DNA of 64,000 bases, taken from contig CALDUY010000002.1 in the NCBI GenBank assembly GCA_937923405.1, forward strand, positions 742,747 to 806,746, read 5' to 3'. Under the pieces are notes generated by a model. That model was not told the DNA's origin. It searched no databases and worked only from the letters and a program-made list of their open reading frames with translations. The position numbers and the translations under genes are program-made. Below, one piece after another: positions 28,042 to 38,501 of this stretch (position 1 is the stretch's first letter; each line of letters opens with the position of its first letter). The stretch is from an uncultured Gemmataceae bacterium. GTDB lineage: Bacteria; Planctomycetota; Planctomycetia; Gemmatales; Gemmataceae.

Positions 28042-28977
28042 GTGGCCAAGTCAACTGCCGAAGATCCGCGTCGCTTTCTTCATCCGCAGACGATCGCCAA
28101 GATCAGTAAATTAGATCTTCGTGCTCGGCAGGTTGTCGAGGGATTTATCTCGGGGATGCATAAAAGCCCAGTCTTCGGTCATTCGATCGAGTTCGTGCAG
28201 CATCGGGAGTATACGATCGGCGATGACATTCGCCATCTTGACTGGAAGGTTTGGTCGAAAACCGATCGCTATTACATCAAACAGTACGAGGCAGAAACGA
28301 ACCTTCGCTGTAACCTTGTCGTCGATGTTTCCGAATCGATGCACTATGGTCGCGGACCGTTGAACAAGTACGAGTACGCTTGCACCGCAGCAGCGAGTTT
28401 GGCCTATCTGTTGCTTCGCCAGCAAGACGCGGTGGGTACGATCACCTTCGACGAAAATATCCGCCAGATCGTTCCGCCGCGTGGTCAGATGACGCACATG
28501 GATGCCGTGTGTAATGCCATGCATGTCAGCAAACCGCGAGAGAAGACCGATATTCTTGGGATTCTTCGCCGCGTCACGGAAAGCATCCCTTCACGCGGCA
28601 TGATCGTTTTGATTTCGGATTTTCTCGTGGATCGCGAACCGCTCATCAAGGGATTGGAGATGCTTTGTCAGCGGCGGCACGACATTCTAGTCTTTCACGT
28701 TCTTGACGACGATGAGATGAACTTCCCGTTTAGTGGGACTACTCGCTTTGAGGGGATGGAAGAACAGCCGAACCTCTTATGTGATCCTCGCGCGCTGCGA
28801 GACGGCTATCTGGAAGCGCTGGAAGAGTATCTCGTCGAAGTACGTCGTGGCTGCACTCGATTGGGGCTGGATTATCAGCTCGTTCGCACGGGCGACTATC
28901 TGGATGCGATTTTGTCCAAATTCTTGCATCATCGGATGGACGTTCGCGCCAATGCTTCGCGGGCGCGAAACGGTTAA
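28042..28977 (+). CDS. DUF58 / VWA-like protein
   Basis: 311 residues, soluble. The DUF58 core is seen in GDDIRHLDWKVWSKTDRYYIKQYEAETN, followed by VVDVSESMHYG, a VWA-like metal site (DxSxS), and IVLISDF further on. DUF58 proteins are partners of MoxR ATPases. Start is GTG with TGAGG just upstream. It lies between the MoxR gene and the BatA-like gene, with 26 bases to the latter. Confidence 0.92.
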   Translation: MAKSTAEDPRRFLHPQTIAKISKLDLRARQVVEGFISGMHKSPVFGHSIEFVQHREYTIGDDIRHLDWKVWSKTDRYYIKQYEAETNLRCNLVVDVSESMHYGRGPLNKYEYACTAAASLAYLLLRQQDAVGTITFDENIRQIVPPRGQMTHMDAVCNAMHVSKPREKTDILGILRRVTESIPSRGMIVLISDFLVDREPLIKGLEMLCQRRHDILVFHVLDDDEMNFPFSGTTRFEGMEEQPNLLCDPRALRDGYLEALEEYLVEVRRGCTRLGLDYQLVRTGDYLDAILSKFLHHRMDVRANASRARNG

Positions 28978-29003
28978 TCGACCTTTGACCTAGGTACGGC
29001 TTC

Positions 29004-31877
29004 ATGGAATTTTTCTACCATCCCTGGTATATGGCTGCTGGTGGCCTGCTCATCAGTTCGCCGATCATTATCCATCTGATCAATCGAATGCGTTTCAAAC
29101 GCATTCGTTGGGCAGCGATGGAGTTTCTGCTAAAGTCCCAAAAGCGAAACCAGCGCAAACTGATCATCGAGCAGCTAATTTTGCTCTTGCTTCGCATCTT
29201 GTTAGTATTGCTGGCGGCGTTTCTCGTGGCTCGGTTTGTCTATGGCTCAGGCGGCTCGCGTGGTGCCTCTCATGTCGTGATCGTCGATGACACGCTGAGC
29301 ATGAACGATCGCGATCGGGCTGATGGACGAACGACGATCGCGTTTGAAACGGCCATCGAGCAGGTCAAGGAACTAGCGAAGAATGCGGCAGAAGCGTCCT
29401 CTGCTCAGATTATGCAGATCTATTTACTCTCTGAATTGGCGCGGCCGTTGAATCCCGACGACGGAAACGATCGACACACTCCGATCTTCGACGAACGATT
29501 GAGCAATCTCTCAGTGGGGAAAATTGATGCCAAGTTCACGGAACTGGCTCGTCGTCCTTCTCTGATTCATGCTTCGCCGTTGTTGGCTCTGCGTAAAGGC
29601 GGCGAGTTACTCGGCGAGCAACAAGCCGAAGGCCAACGCATTTTGCACTTGGTCAGCGACTTCCGTGATTTCGACTGGACGGCAGGTCCCGACGCGGAGA
29701 AACTGCAAGAGCAACTTAAGGATATTTTGCAGACAGGCATTAATGTCAATCTCATCGACGTGGCTTCTCCGGTCCGTGTCGCTCGTACCAAAGATGTCAA
29801 CCACAACAACAATATCTCCATTCTGGATCTTCGAGCGGAAACTCGTGTGGCCATCGAGGATTCGGAAGTCGAATTCATCGTCACGTTGATGAACTATGGG
29901 CAGGCGAAGGATCAGGCTTTCGTCAAGGTGTTCATCAATGGCGAGAATGATCTGACTCGCGATGTCATGCTGGATGACCTGGAGCCGGGCAAACCTCGGG
30001 AGCATCGCTTTACTCTTCGCTTCAACCGGCGCGCGGCCAAGACCAGCGAAATCAGTGATCGCGATACCGTAGAGCAACGCGAAGCCAAACGTCGACTTGA
30101 ACGCGAACTATTTAATGTGCGTGTGACTATCAGTCAAACCCTTCAGGATGAAGGCTTGATGGCTGACAATGTACGCGACATGGTCATCGAGGTTCGCAAG
30201 AAAGTGCCGACTTTGGTTGTGGATGGCAACAAACCGGAGAACCGCGGTGAGAACGGCGACATGTTCCATCTGTTGTCGTTCTGTGCGGCGAGCGGGATCT
30301 ATGAGGTCGAGGAGCGATCTATAACAGCATTGGAGAAAACGGATCTCGATTTGTACCCAAGCATCGTTTTATTGAACGTAGCGGAGATTCCCGACCCCGT
30401 TGTGAAGAAGCTACGCGCTTACGTTCAAAACGGGGGCAGTCTGTGCTACTTCATGGGTGAGGAGATAAAGCCCGACCACTATAACAGCGTGCTGTTCAAA
30501 AACGACATTTTTCCAGTGTTGTTGAATGAACGACCACATGATCCGTTGTACGCCGCAGGCATGGTCGATCCGGAACAGCGAAAGAAGGAACGGGTACGAC
30601 TGCGGCAACTAGATCCGACGCCGAAGATTCTCTTTCCCAAAGCGGATCACAAACTCGTTCGGGGAATCGTGCCTTGGGGATCGGCTTTTCGCTATCTGTC
30701 GGTCAATCTCTACTGGCAAGCCCTGCCTCGCAGTCGTTGGGATCCGGACCTCAAACAGACGGAACCGCTGATTGTTTTGCCCAACGCCAGCACGATTGAC
30801 CGCTATCGTCCTCGCGCTATCGAACTAGCTCAAGCTGCCGTGTCACAGACAATCCGGTTGGCGGATCAAGAGGCCGAGTACAAACGGTTCATCAAACCGG
30901 TCGAGAACTACGCTATTCAGATCCGCAACGCCATCTCGGCGAATGATCTGTACAAACTTGGTCAGACCTTTGAAGAGTTGTTGAAGAATCAAGGGGTGAA
31001 GGACGATCCCGAACGCCCCAATCTCTCTGAGCTTTGGTCGGCTCAGGCGATGAAGCAACTGGCTATGGAAATTCAAGATTTCCGCGAACAGGTGATGTTC
31101 GGCGATCCGTTGTGCGTCTCGCGACAAGTGGGCAAGGGGCGAGTAGTTGCCTATCTGACCACTGCGGGCACCTCGCTTCGTCGTGGCGTAGGAGAGGACT
31201 CTGTCCAGTGGAATAACTGGGGAGCAGGAGAGGATATTGTCACTCCGTCTTATGCGAAATTCCTGATTGATCTGCTTGGCTATCTCATCAGTGAGGGAGA
31301 AGCGCCGCAACGATTGCTCGGCGAAGACGAGATTCTCCGCCTCGATCCCAAACGCTACACCTCCAAGTACAAGGTCAACTTCTTCCCGCAACCGAATCTG
31401 TCTCAAGAAGGGGGGGAAGGCGGAGTACGGCCAGAAACTTTGGAAGGTAATATGTTGCCCAAGAACAATGAGTTTGAGCTTCCGCTGACGAACATTACCA
31501 AACCAGGTGTCTATCGGGTCAACCTGACGCTATTAGGGGATGGTCCCGAACAGGAACGGCAAGAGATGCGAGCTTTTGCTTTCAACGTCGATGCCATCCG
31601 AGAAGGGAATCTCAAGCGAGCCAGTCGAGATCGCCTCGATCCGGAGTCGCTGACGAGCGAGGCGGGCCACGGCAAATTAGTGCTGCGCGTTCCTGGAGAA
31701 TCTTACGACACCTTCAAGGAACGCCAACCAGATGCCTCGGAATCTTCGCTATTGTACTTGTTCTTTATCCTGATCCTCATCGTCGAGCAGGCGATGGCGG
31801 TTCATCTAAGTTTCCATACGCGCGCTGACCAGGGGCAGATGTCACCCTCGACTCGACCAACCCCACAAGCGGCCTAA
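29004..31877 (+). CDS. BatA-domain / VWA-like membrane protein
   Basis: 957 residues. The N terminus has the BatA layout: a first helix (about 9-26), a basic loop INRMRFKRIRWAAMEFLLKS, and a second helix (about 53-75). A VWA-like domain follows with VIVDDTLSMND as a metal-site variant (DDTLS rather than DxSxS). The large middle region contains a Rossmann-like segment near LYPSIVLLNVAE. One C-terminal membrane helix (about 915-937). Part of the MoxR cluster; such proteins sit in the cytoplasmic membrane with large outside domains. The next gene begins 15 bases downstream. Confidence 0.85.
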   Translation: MEFFYHPWYMAAGGLLISSPIIIHLINRMRFKRIRWAAMEFLLKSQKRNQRKLIIEQLILLLLRILLVLLAAFLVARFVYGSGGSRGASHVVIVDDTLSMNDRDRADGRTTIAFETAIEQVKELAKNAAEASSAQIMQIYLLSELARPLNPDDGNDRHTPIFDERLSNLSVGKIDAKFTELARRPSLIHASPLLALRKGGELLGEQQAEGQRILHLVSDFRDFDWTAGPDAEKLQEQLKDILQTGINVNLIDVASPVRVARTKDVNHNNNISILDLRAETRVAIEDSEVEFIVTLMNYGQAKDQAFVKVFINGENDLTRDVMLDDLEPGKPREHRFTLRFNRRAAKTSEISDRDTVEQREAKRRLERELFNVRVTISQTLQDEGLMADNVRDMVIEVRKKVPTLVVDGNKPENRGENGDMFHLLSFCAASGIYEVEERSITALEKTDLDLYPSIVLLNVAEIPDPVVKKLRAYVQNGGSLCYFMGEEIKPDHYNSVLFKNDIFPVLLNERPHDPLYAAGMVDPEQRKKERVRLRQLDPTPKILFPKADHKLVRGIVPWGSAFRYLSVNLYWQALPRSRWDPDLKQTEPLIVLPNASTIDRYRPRAIELAQAAVSQTIRLADQEAEYKRFIKPVENYAIQIRNAISANDLYKLGQTFEELLKNQGVKDDPERPNLSELWSAQAMKQLAMEIQDFREQVMFGDPLCVSRQVGKGRVVAYLTTAGTSLRRGVGEDSVQWNNWGAGEDIVTPSYAKFLIDLLGYLISEGEAPQRLLGEDEILRLDPKRYTSKYKVNFFPQPNLSQEGGEGGVRPETLEGNMLPKNNEFELPLTNITKPGVYRVNLTLLGDGPEQERQEMRAFAFNVDAIREGNLKRASRDRLDPESLTSEAGHGKLVLRVPGESYDTFKERQPDASESSLLYLFFILILIVEQAMAVHLSFHTRADQGQMSPSTRPTPQAA

Positions 31878-31892
31878 GAGGATAGTTCATCC

Positions 31893-34800
31893 ATGTTGAC
31901 GAACCCCGCGACCGCGACCGACCTGACGGAAGAATTCGTTTGGCGCAGACTGGAAGATCCGTTCAAGCTGTTTGGCTATGAATTGCCTTCTGTGGTTTGG
32001 CTCGTGGTGTTGGCTGTCGTGCTGGCGGTGGCCTTTCTGTACGTCTTTTGGATGTACGTCAAGGATAGCCGCTCGATTGGCCCTTGGTGGGCTTCGTTGC
32101 TTGGCCTGTTGCGCACTCTGGTATACCTGATCCTGGCCATCGTCTTTTTGTTGCCGGCTCAGCAAAGTTTTGTCGAGACTCGCTCGGTCTCCAAAGTGAT
32201 TCTGCTGGCGGATGTCTCGAATAGCATGCAACAGTCCGACGCCCTGCCCACGGGCACGCCGAATGAAAAGCTGACAACTCGGATGGAATATCTCTATTCA
32301 TTCCTGAGCAACAAAGACTACGAATTTCTTAAGGCTCTAGAGAAGAAAAATCCGGTCACGTTCTATCGCTTCGGTAGTCGGCTGGATGACAACTACCTAC
32401 ATTTTGCCGATGGGCGAGTGTGGACCAAAACAGAGAAAGAAAATCCGCTATTCGACGACGATGGTAAACCCCAGTTGCCTCCGCCTGGGATGCTGTCCGG
32501 AGATTATTGGTCGGCTTGGTTGAGTCCACAGAATCCGATTCAGCCAGCTCAGGGCAAACGCCTGGAGCTGCTGAGTGATCTGAATACTCGATTGGGCAAG
32601 GATCTGCTCCGGGGCACGAATATCGGTGATTCCCTTTTGGCTCTGGTGAACAAGGAACTGAACAATCGCGTGCAGGGGATCGTGGTTTTCACAGATGGTC
32701 GCAATACGGAGGGTTCCCCCAATGCTTTCCGCGAACTGGAATCCCGAGCCAAGGCCGCCCGGGTGCCGATTTTCGTGGTGGGCATCGGCGAAGATCGGGT
32801 CAAGGTCAAGATCGAGATTGTGGAGCTGCGCGCTCCGCAGCAAATCCAACCTGAAGACAAGTTCCGCGTCAAGACCGAGGTCACCGGCGAAGGACTTGGT
32901 GGTGAGAAGCTCGACGTTCAGCTAGAAGTGACGCATACTCGACTTGTCAAGGAGAAAATCAAAGACAAAGACGGCAAGGTCGTCGAGATCGAAAAAGAAG
33001 AGCTGTTACCTCTGGAATTGATCGAAGCAGAGAATTCGGAAGATCCTAAATCGGCCCGAATGAAGATTGCCTTAGGGGAAAAATTGCTGTTACCCGCGCC
33101 GACGCCAGCTGTGCTGGATAAATCCACGCCGCCACGTCTGGAGGTGGAATGGCAGCTCGACGCCGCTGCTCTCGCCGCCGCCGCCAAGATTGACCTCACC
33201 GATTCCAGCTATCGCGGCAAGAAATGGGAAATCGCAGAGACTCAGGACGATAGCGAAATCAAGTTCGTGGTTCGCGTTCCCACGGATAAACGAGAAGGGC
33301 TACGCACCAAGTTCCATGAGTCAACCAAGTCGGCGATGAAGGTAATTAAAAAGCCGATTCGCGTCTTGCTCTTGGCAGCGGCGGCCAACCGCGATTATCA
33401 GTTTGTTCGGTCTTTGCTGATCCGAGAGATGGAGAAGAAGCGACTCGAACTAGCGATCTTGTTGCAGGTGCCCCCTGGGGAAACCACTCGTCGTCCCGGC
33501 GTAGTGCAGGATGTGCCTCCCGAACGGATGCTGGCCGCGTTTCCTGACACGTTTCGCGCTAAAAAAGATCTTTATGATCTGTCGAGCTATGACGTGATTA
33601 TCGCCTTTGATCCAGACTGGAAACAGATTCAGCCGGATCAATTAACCCTGATGAAAGATTGGGCCGACAAGGGAGGTGGGTTAATTCTCATAGGCGGCTA
33701 CATCAATACGGTAGAGTTGATCCGTCCTCGTGACGGCGACGATGCCGATCGTTTCAAGCCGATTCTTGAGCTTTTGCCCGTGGTACTCGATGATCGCCGC
33801 GATTACATCGAACGAGTTACCGATGAGCCGTTCACCCTCGATTTCGAGGGGGCAAGTCCCGAGATGGAGTTTCTCAAACTCGATGATGAACTGGATGAAT
33901 CGAAGTTCAAAGAAGACTGGATGTCGTTCTTTTATGACGTTGACAACCAGCGTACGCAAAAAGTGCAACGCGGCTTCTACAGCTTCTATCCGGTTCAGCG
34001 TGCCAAATCGGGCAGCTTGGTCATCGCGCGGTTCAATGATCCAGCGGCCAAGCTGAAAGACAATACCTTGCATCCATATATTGTGGCGACTCCAGAAGCC
34101 CTGCCTCGGGTCATTTGGATCGGTAGTGCCGAGACTTGGCGACTGCGCGAGTATCGAGAGACGTACCACGAGCGATTCTGGACAAAATTGGTGCGTTATG
34201 CAGCAGCCAAGAGCAAAGGATCGGTGATCAAGACGATTCGACTGGAGACCCCCTCCGTTGTGGTTAGTGGTCGAGACATGGAAGTTGAAGCCAAGATCGA
34301 TGGCCCCGATGGGCAACCGCTCGATCGCAATGCCAAGCCAAGGATCACGCTGAAACTGCCTCCCGGAGTACCCGACAGCGAGATCAAACAACCAATCATT
34401 ATGACTCCGCGGCCCGGGGCGCGAGATGGCTGGTTCTCGGGGCGTTTTCTGGTGCGTTCTCCGGGCGAATACGAGTTGACCGTCTCGGTTCCTCGCGAGG
34501 GCAGTTCCGAAGCAGAACAGTCGGAGTCAGCCAAATTCACTGTCAAAGAGGCTAACCCCGAACTGGACAATACTCGACCGGATTTCGATCGCATGTATCG
34601 GCTAGCCAGTGAAGCAGACGAAGTGCTGTTGCGCATGGCGGAGGCCGATCGCAATGAACTGCGTAAGCGGTTGACCCGACCGAAGCTGGACACCGATCCC
34701 AATCCAACCGATCGCACAGAGATCCGTCAGGACAAGCAACGGTTGTTTTTCGATCTAGGGAACGCCCATCTCATCCCGACATGTATGGTGGAAGACGTGC

Positions 34801-34988
34801 AGTCCCAGCGAAGCCGCGGTCGACATCGCGACCTTTGGGATGAGGGATTTACGGTGTATGAATATCCTCCACCAGAAGATCCCAGTGAACCCGCTCGACC
34901 TCCGATTAAGATCGCTTATGTCTTGCTCTTGATCGTGGGATTGCTCTCTACGGAATGGCTTATTCGGAAATTGCTGCGACTAGCATAA
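31893..34988 (+). CDS. VWA-domain membrane protein
   Basis: 1031 residues. Two N-terminal helices (about 30-53 and 66-89), then a VWA domain with VILLADVSNSMQQ (DxSxS metal site) and GIVVFTDGRNTEG, a long beta-rich outside region, and one C-terminal helix close to the end. A glutamine-amidotransferase-like fold may lie in the region around DVIIAFDPDWKQ. Third membrane component of the MoxR cluster; the following gene starts 24 bases after it. Its partner and substrate are not known. Confidence 0.85.
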   Translation: MLTNPATATDLTEEFVWRRLEDPFKLFGYELPSVVWLVVLAVVLAVAFLYVFWMYVKDSRSIGPWWASLLGLLRTLVYLILAIVFLLPAQQSFVETRSVSKVILLADVSNSMQQSDALPTGTPNEKLTTRMEYLYSFLSNKDYEFLKALEKKNPVTFYRFGSRLDDNYLHFADGRVWTKTEKENPLFDDDGKPQLPPPGMLSGDYWSAWLSPQNPIQPAQGKRLELLSDLNTRLGKDLLRGTNIGDSLLALVNKELNNRVQGIVVFTDGRNTEGSPNAFRELESRAKAARVPIFVVGIGEDRVKVKIEIVELRAPQQIQPEDKFRVKTEVTGEGLGGEKLDVQLEVTHTRLVKEKIKDKDGKVVEIEKEELLPLELIEAENSEDPKSARMKIALGEKLLLPAPTPAVLDKSTPPRLEVEWQLDAAALAAAAKIDLTDSSYRGKKWEIAETQDDSEIKFVVRVPTDKREGLRTKFHESTKSAMKVIKKPIRVLLLAAAANRDYQFVRSLLIREMEKKRLELAILLQVPPGETTRRPGVVQDVPPERMLAAFPDTFRAKKDLYDLSSYDVIIAFDPDWKQIQPDQLTLMKDWADKGGGLILIGGYINTVELIRPRDGDDADRFKPILELLPVVLDDRRDYIERVTDEPFTLDFEGASPEMEFLKLDDELDESKFKEDWMSFFYDVDNQRTQKVQRGFYSFYPVQRAKSGSLVIARFNDPAAKLKDNTLHPYIVATPEALPRVIWIGSAETWRLREYRETYHERFWTKLVRYAAAKSKGSVIKTIRLETPSVVVSGRDMEVEAKIDGPDGQPLDRNAKPRITLKLPPGVPDSEIKQPIIMTPRPGARDGWFSGRFLVRSPGEYELTVSVPREGSSEAEQSESAKFTVKEANPELDNTRPDFDRMYRLASEADEVLLRMAEADRNELRKRLTRPKLDTDPNPTDRTEIRQDKQRLFFDLGNAHLIPTCMVEDVQSQRSRGRHRDLWDEGFTVYEYPPPEDPSEPARPPIKIAYVLLLIVGLLSTEWLIRKLLRLA

Positions 34989-35012
34989 ACTAGAAACAAC
35001 AGGCGAATCATC

Positions 35013-38000
35013 ATGGCCATTGCTCCCTCGCCTCGCAACCTGGAACAGGATCGCTCCCGCATTCGCAGTCCATTGGGACGCCTGCGGAAGTACATTCATG
35101 GGTACGTCACGCTCGAAGGCATGGCCTTCGCCGCCATGTTTCTCGCGCTGTGGTTTTGGATCGGATTGCTGCTCGATTATGGCTTCTTCAAGCTGACATT
35201 AATCGACTGGGTACAGACGCTGCCCTGGATAGTTCGCTGTGGCCTCTTGGTACTTGTACTTGGCGCGTTGTTGGCACTGGTGGCCACGAAGATTCTCTTG
35301 CGGTTGTTTCGCGAATTCTCGGACGCGGCGATGGCCTTGGTGCTGGAGCGGCGATTCCCTGAGCAACTGGGCGATCGACTGATTACTGCAGTCGAGATGG
35401 CGGATCCCCAGCAAGCGGCCCAGTACGGTTACTCCCCAGCATTAATCAAGGAAACGATTCACGAAGCTGCCGAGCGAGTAGATGGCGTCCCAGTTGGTCA
35501 GGTATTCGACTGGCGACGATTAGTGCGACAAGGCCTGTTGGTGGTGTTGTTGAGTGTGGGGCTGGGAGCCATCGTTGGCGGTGGCTTTTGTGCGGCTCGG
35601 AACCTCAACGACGAGGGCAACCCTCTGGAAGGGTTTGCCGATTTCGCTGAAGTGGCGAGCATCTGGACCGAACGCAATGTTCTGCTACGAAACACCATCT
35701 GGCCTCGAAAGGCTTATTTGGAAATTCTGCCCTGGGAGCGTACCCGGGTCGGCGAACAAGAGGAAAGCGGTTCAGACGAGCTACGCATTCCCCAAGCAAG
35801 CACCCCGCCGATGTTACGGGTTCGCGCTTGGAAATATGTCCATGCCGATGCTCGGGCGGCGGAAGGTTGGCGCTTATTGACCTGGAGCGATCTACAGGAC
35901 AACCCAAGGCTTGCTTTGGGAGAATCGGTGCCAACGCCTCCAGAAGGGTGGTTGCCGCGCGATCCCAACATTGGCCTGACCGTAGATGAGGTCGAGTTGA
36001 ATTTAGACGCATTTCCGATCCGTAATGTGGGTGGTCGTTGGGAACTGCGTAACTCCGCAGAAGAATGGCGGGAACTACTCTGGGCGGATCTCACACGCGA
36101 GCGTCTTGGCGGACTGGAAGTTCCTCCGGTTCCTGCGGGCTGGGACGCTACTGCTGCTCTGGCTGGGGCGATGATTCACGGCGACCCGTTTGGCGGCATC
36201 GCCCGAGCGATGGGAGGACCGAAGAGTCTTACAGTCAGCGAAGTGCAGGCTAAGCTCGCTACTGCCGGAAATGACCATCCTCGCTTGAGAGCCGTCTTTC
36301 AACGACTGCAGCTGCTTACTCAATTACGCGAGGTTCTCGATGGAGTCGAGGCCAACGCTGCCAATCGGGCGATGCGACGCACTCTGCGAAAACTGATTGT
36401 CCCCGATGTCGTAACGTTGACCTACAAAAGCGTTCGTTCGACCAGCACCAGTCCGATGACCCGAATCGCCGGTAATGAATACACCGGAAACTTCGCGGAA
36501 CTGCGCGAGTCGGTGACTTTTACCGTTCAAGGAGAGGATTACATCACGCCGGTTCGGCGGATTACCGTGGTAGATCGACCGCGAGTCGGTGAAATGATCA
36601 GTGAGGAAGAACAACCGGCCTATCTGTTCTATCGTCCAACGACAGAGCTACCTGCAAGTCAGCTGCGCGGCGTGCGTCAGAAACTGAAAGAATCTAAACA
36701 ATCTACAACGGGTGACGCCTCGGTAATGGATGTTCCTGCCGGAACCAACGTCAAACTGACAGTGAAGATTACCAAGCCCTTGAGAAAAGAGGGTTTTCAT
36801 CTTGTCGTCGAGAAGAAAGATGAGCGGTTCTTCAATGCTCGGCCCCCGGAACGGCTTGACGAGTTTACCTATCGGATCGAGTTGCCCAACGTTCGCCGCG
36901 AACAGCGTTTCACCATGCAGTTTGAGGATACTGACGGAGTGGTTGGCGAACGTAAGGTGGTCATTCAACCGCGTAGTGACACGTCGCCTCGGGTTCGTGA
37001 GTTCAATCCCGATGAAATCATTCGACGTGGACGCGGTAACGAGGGCTACATCGTCGCAGCTGGTGCCCGTATTCCATTTAAGGGAGCTGTATCTGACGAT
37101 CATGGTTTGAGTCGCGTTCGCTTTGTGTGTCGAGTGATCCCTGCCGACTTCCTCTCGGAGCAAAAGGTCCGCACCTTGTTCGGGGTCGGTGGTGTGGCTC
37201 TATTTGGCCCAGGCTCGGGTGGGCCATTTGGTGGCACGGCCTACTTTGCCAGTTTGTTCCGAGAACTAACGGCCCATCGCGGGGAGGAACATCCTGAACA
37301 ATCGATTGATCTGCCGGCTTTTACGGAAGAGTTGAGGAATCATCGGCCCAATCGAGACGATCGAGGTGAGGTGGAACTGCTGGAATCCACCACGATTTTA
37401 TCGAGATTGGAAAACTATCAGTCACTCAACTATCGCCGGTTAATGAATCAGTTTCGACTCAATCCTGATCCGTGGATCAATCAACTTGTTGCGGATGAGG
37501 ATCGTGACTCACGCGAACCGGGTAACTGGATCAAGCCTGCGGATGCACCGCTGGGCTGCGACCTGCGGCTCGATCAACTGAAATGGCTCGATCGCGATGG
37601 TACACTCAAACCGATACAGGATCCAGACACGACGCGACAACAAAAGCGGTTCATCGTTGAAGTGCGACTGTTAGTCGAAGATACTTTCCTCGATCGTGAT
37701 CCACAGGTAATTCGCGACTCGGCGATCTGGTCGCTCTCTGGAGCAGCAAACTCGAATCTTGGGACTGGGTTGTTCAGCGCCTGGATGGCTGCGGCCAAAC
37801 TCGCCGACGTTGGACCGAATGTCAGCCCTTCTGGGGAGACGTTTACCTTTGTCGTCGTGCCAGAAAATGAACTGTTGGCTCGCATCGGCGAGGAAGAAGA
37901 GGCAAAATATCGGGATCTGCAAAAAGCCTACAAACCGCTTCCCGATAATCTGGATCGCATGCGAGACATCAACTTTGCTCTTAGCGATGGAGATGGTCTC

Positions 38001-38492
38001 AATGAGGCTCTTATCAACAGTTTCATCGCTCGGTGTGAGACCCTCTCCGAAGTATTGAAGAATTCGGGTCAGGATACCAAAGGGGTCTACGACACCTATA
38101 GCCGCATCATTCGAGAGATGCGGACCAATGCTATCGATGTCAGCATGCTTCGTAAGGTTTACCAGAAGATTTATTTGCCTTTGGAAGACCTTGTGGAGAA
38201 TCGTTTTGAAGCCACGTTGGATGCCGTGACCAATTTGCGGCGGACACTGGATAATCCTACCCAACCACTCGACCAACGGATTAAGGCTGGGTCAGTTCAG
38301 GCTGCTCGCGCTCGTACTGAACTGAATGAGTTAATCAAGAAACTCAACGAAGTGTTGGATGCTATGGAAGGATTGTCCAAGTTGAACGAACTGATCGCGG
38401 CTCTGGAACGAATCGAAGAGCAGGAAAAGGATCTGGAATCTCTGGTTAAAAAGATTCTAGAAAAGCGTATCAAGGAGGAACTGGAGCGGTAA
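35013..38492 (+). CDS. Large DUF4175-like membrane protein
   Basis: 1159 residues. Three N-terminal membrane helices (about 32-55, 66-92, 172-192), a very long presumably outside region with beta-rich segments, and a C-terminal coiled-coil-like helix from about residue 1065 (ELNELIKKLNEVLDAME and following, rich in Leu, Glu and Lys). Resembles the DUF4175-type proteins that end MoxR/BatA clusters in planctomycetes; assignment by layout and context. Last gene of the row; converges with the DNA glycosylase gene 9 bases later. Confidence 0.75.
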   Translation: MAIAPSPRNLEQDRSRIRSPLGRLRKYIHGYVTLEGMAFAAMFLALWFWIGLLLDYGFFKLTLIDWVQTLPWIVRCGLLVLVLGALLALVATKILLRLFREFSDAAMALVLERRFPEQLGDRLITAVEMADPQQAAQYGYSPALIKETIHEAAERVDGVPVGQVFDWRRLVRQGLLVVLLSVGLGAIVGGGFCAARNLNDEGNPLEGFADFAEVASIWTERNVLLRNTIWPRKAYLEILPWERTRVGEQEESGSDELRIPQASTPPMLRVRAWKYVHADARAAEGWRLLTWSDLQDNPRLALGESVPTPPEGWLPRDPNIGLTVDEVELNLDAFPIRNVGGRWELRNSAEEWRELLWADLTRERLGGLEVPPVPAGWDATAALAGAMIHGDPFGGIARAMGGPKSLTVSEVQAKLATAGNDHPRLRAVFQRLQLLTQLREVLDGVEANAANRAMRRTLRKLIVPDVVTLTYKSVRSTSTSPMTRIAGNEYTGNFAELRESVTFTVQGEDYITPVRRITVVDRPRVGEMISEEEQPAYLFYRPTTELPASQLRGVRQKLKESKQSTTGDASVMDVPAGTNVKLTVKITKPLRKEGFHLVVEKKDERFFNARPPERLDEFTYRIELPNVRREQRFTMQFEDTDGVVGERKVVIQPRSDTSPRVREFNPDEIIRRGRGNEGYIVAAGARIPFKGAVSDDHGLSRVRFVCRVIPADFLSEQKVRTLFGVGGVALFGPGSGGPFGGTAYFASLFRELTAHRGEEHPEQSIDLPAFTEELRNHRPNRDDRGEVELLESTTILSRLENYQSLNYRRLMNQFRLNPDPWINQLVADEDRDSREPGNWIKPADAPLGCDLRLDQLKWLDRDGTLKPIQDPDTTRQQKRFIVEVRLLVEDTFLDRDPQVIRDSAIWSLSGAANSNLGTGLFSAWMAAAKLADVGPNVSPSGETFTFVVVPENELLARIGEEEEAKYRDLQKAYKPLPDNLDRMRDINFALSDGDGLNEALINSFIARCETLSEVLKNSGQDTKGVYDTYSRIIREMRTNAIDVSMLRKVYQKIYLPLEDLVENRFEATLDAVTNLRRTLDNPTQPLDQRIKAGSVQAARARTELNELIKKLNEVLDAMEGLSKLNELIAALERIEEQEKDLESLVKKILEKRIKEELER

Positions 38493-38501
38493 CCTCAAGG
38501 G

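Noticed and set aside
33681..34391. 236-codon antisense frame in the VWA gene
   Set aside because: Shadow of the 1031-residue VWA protein.
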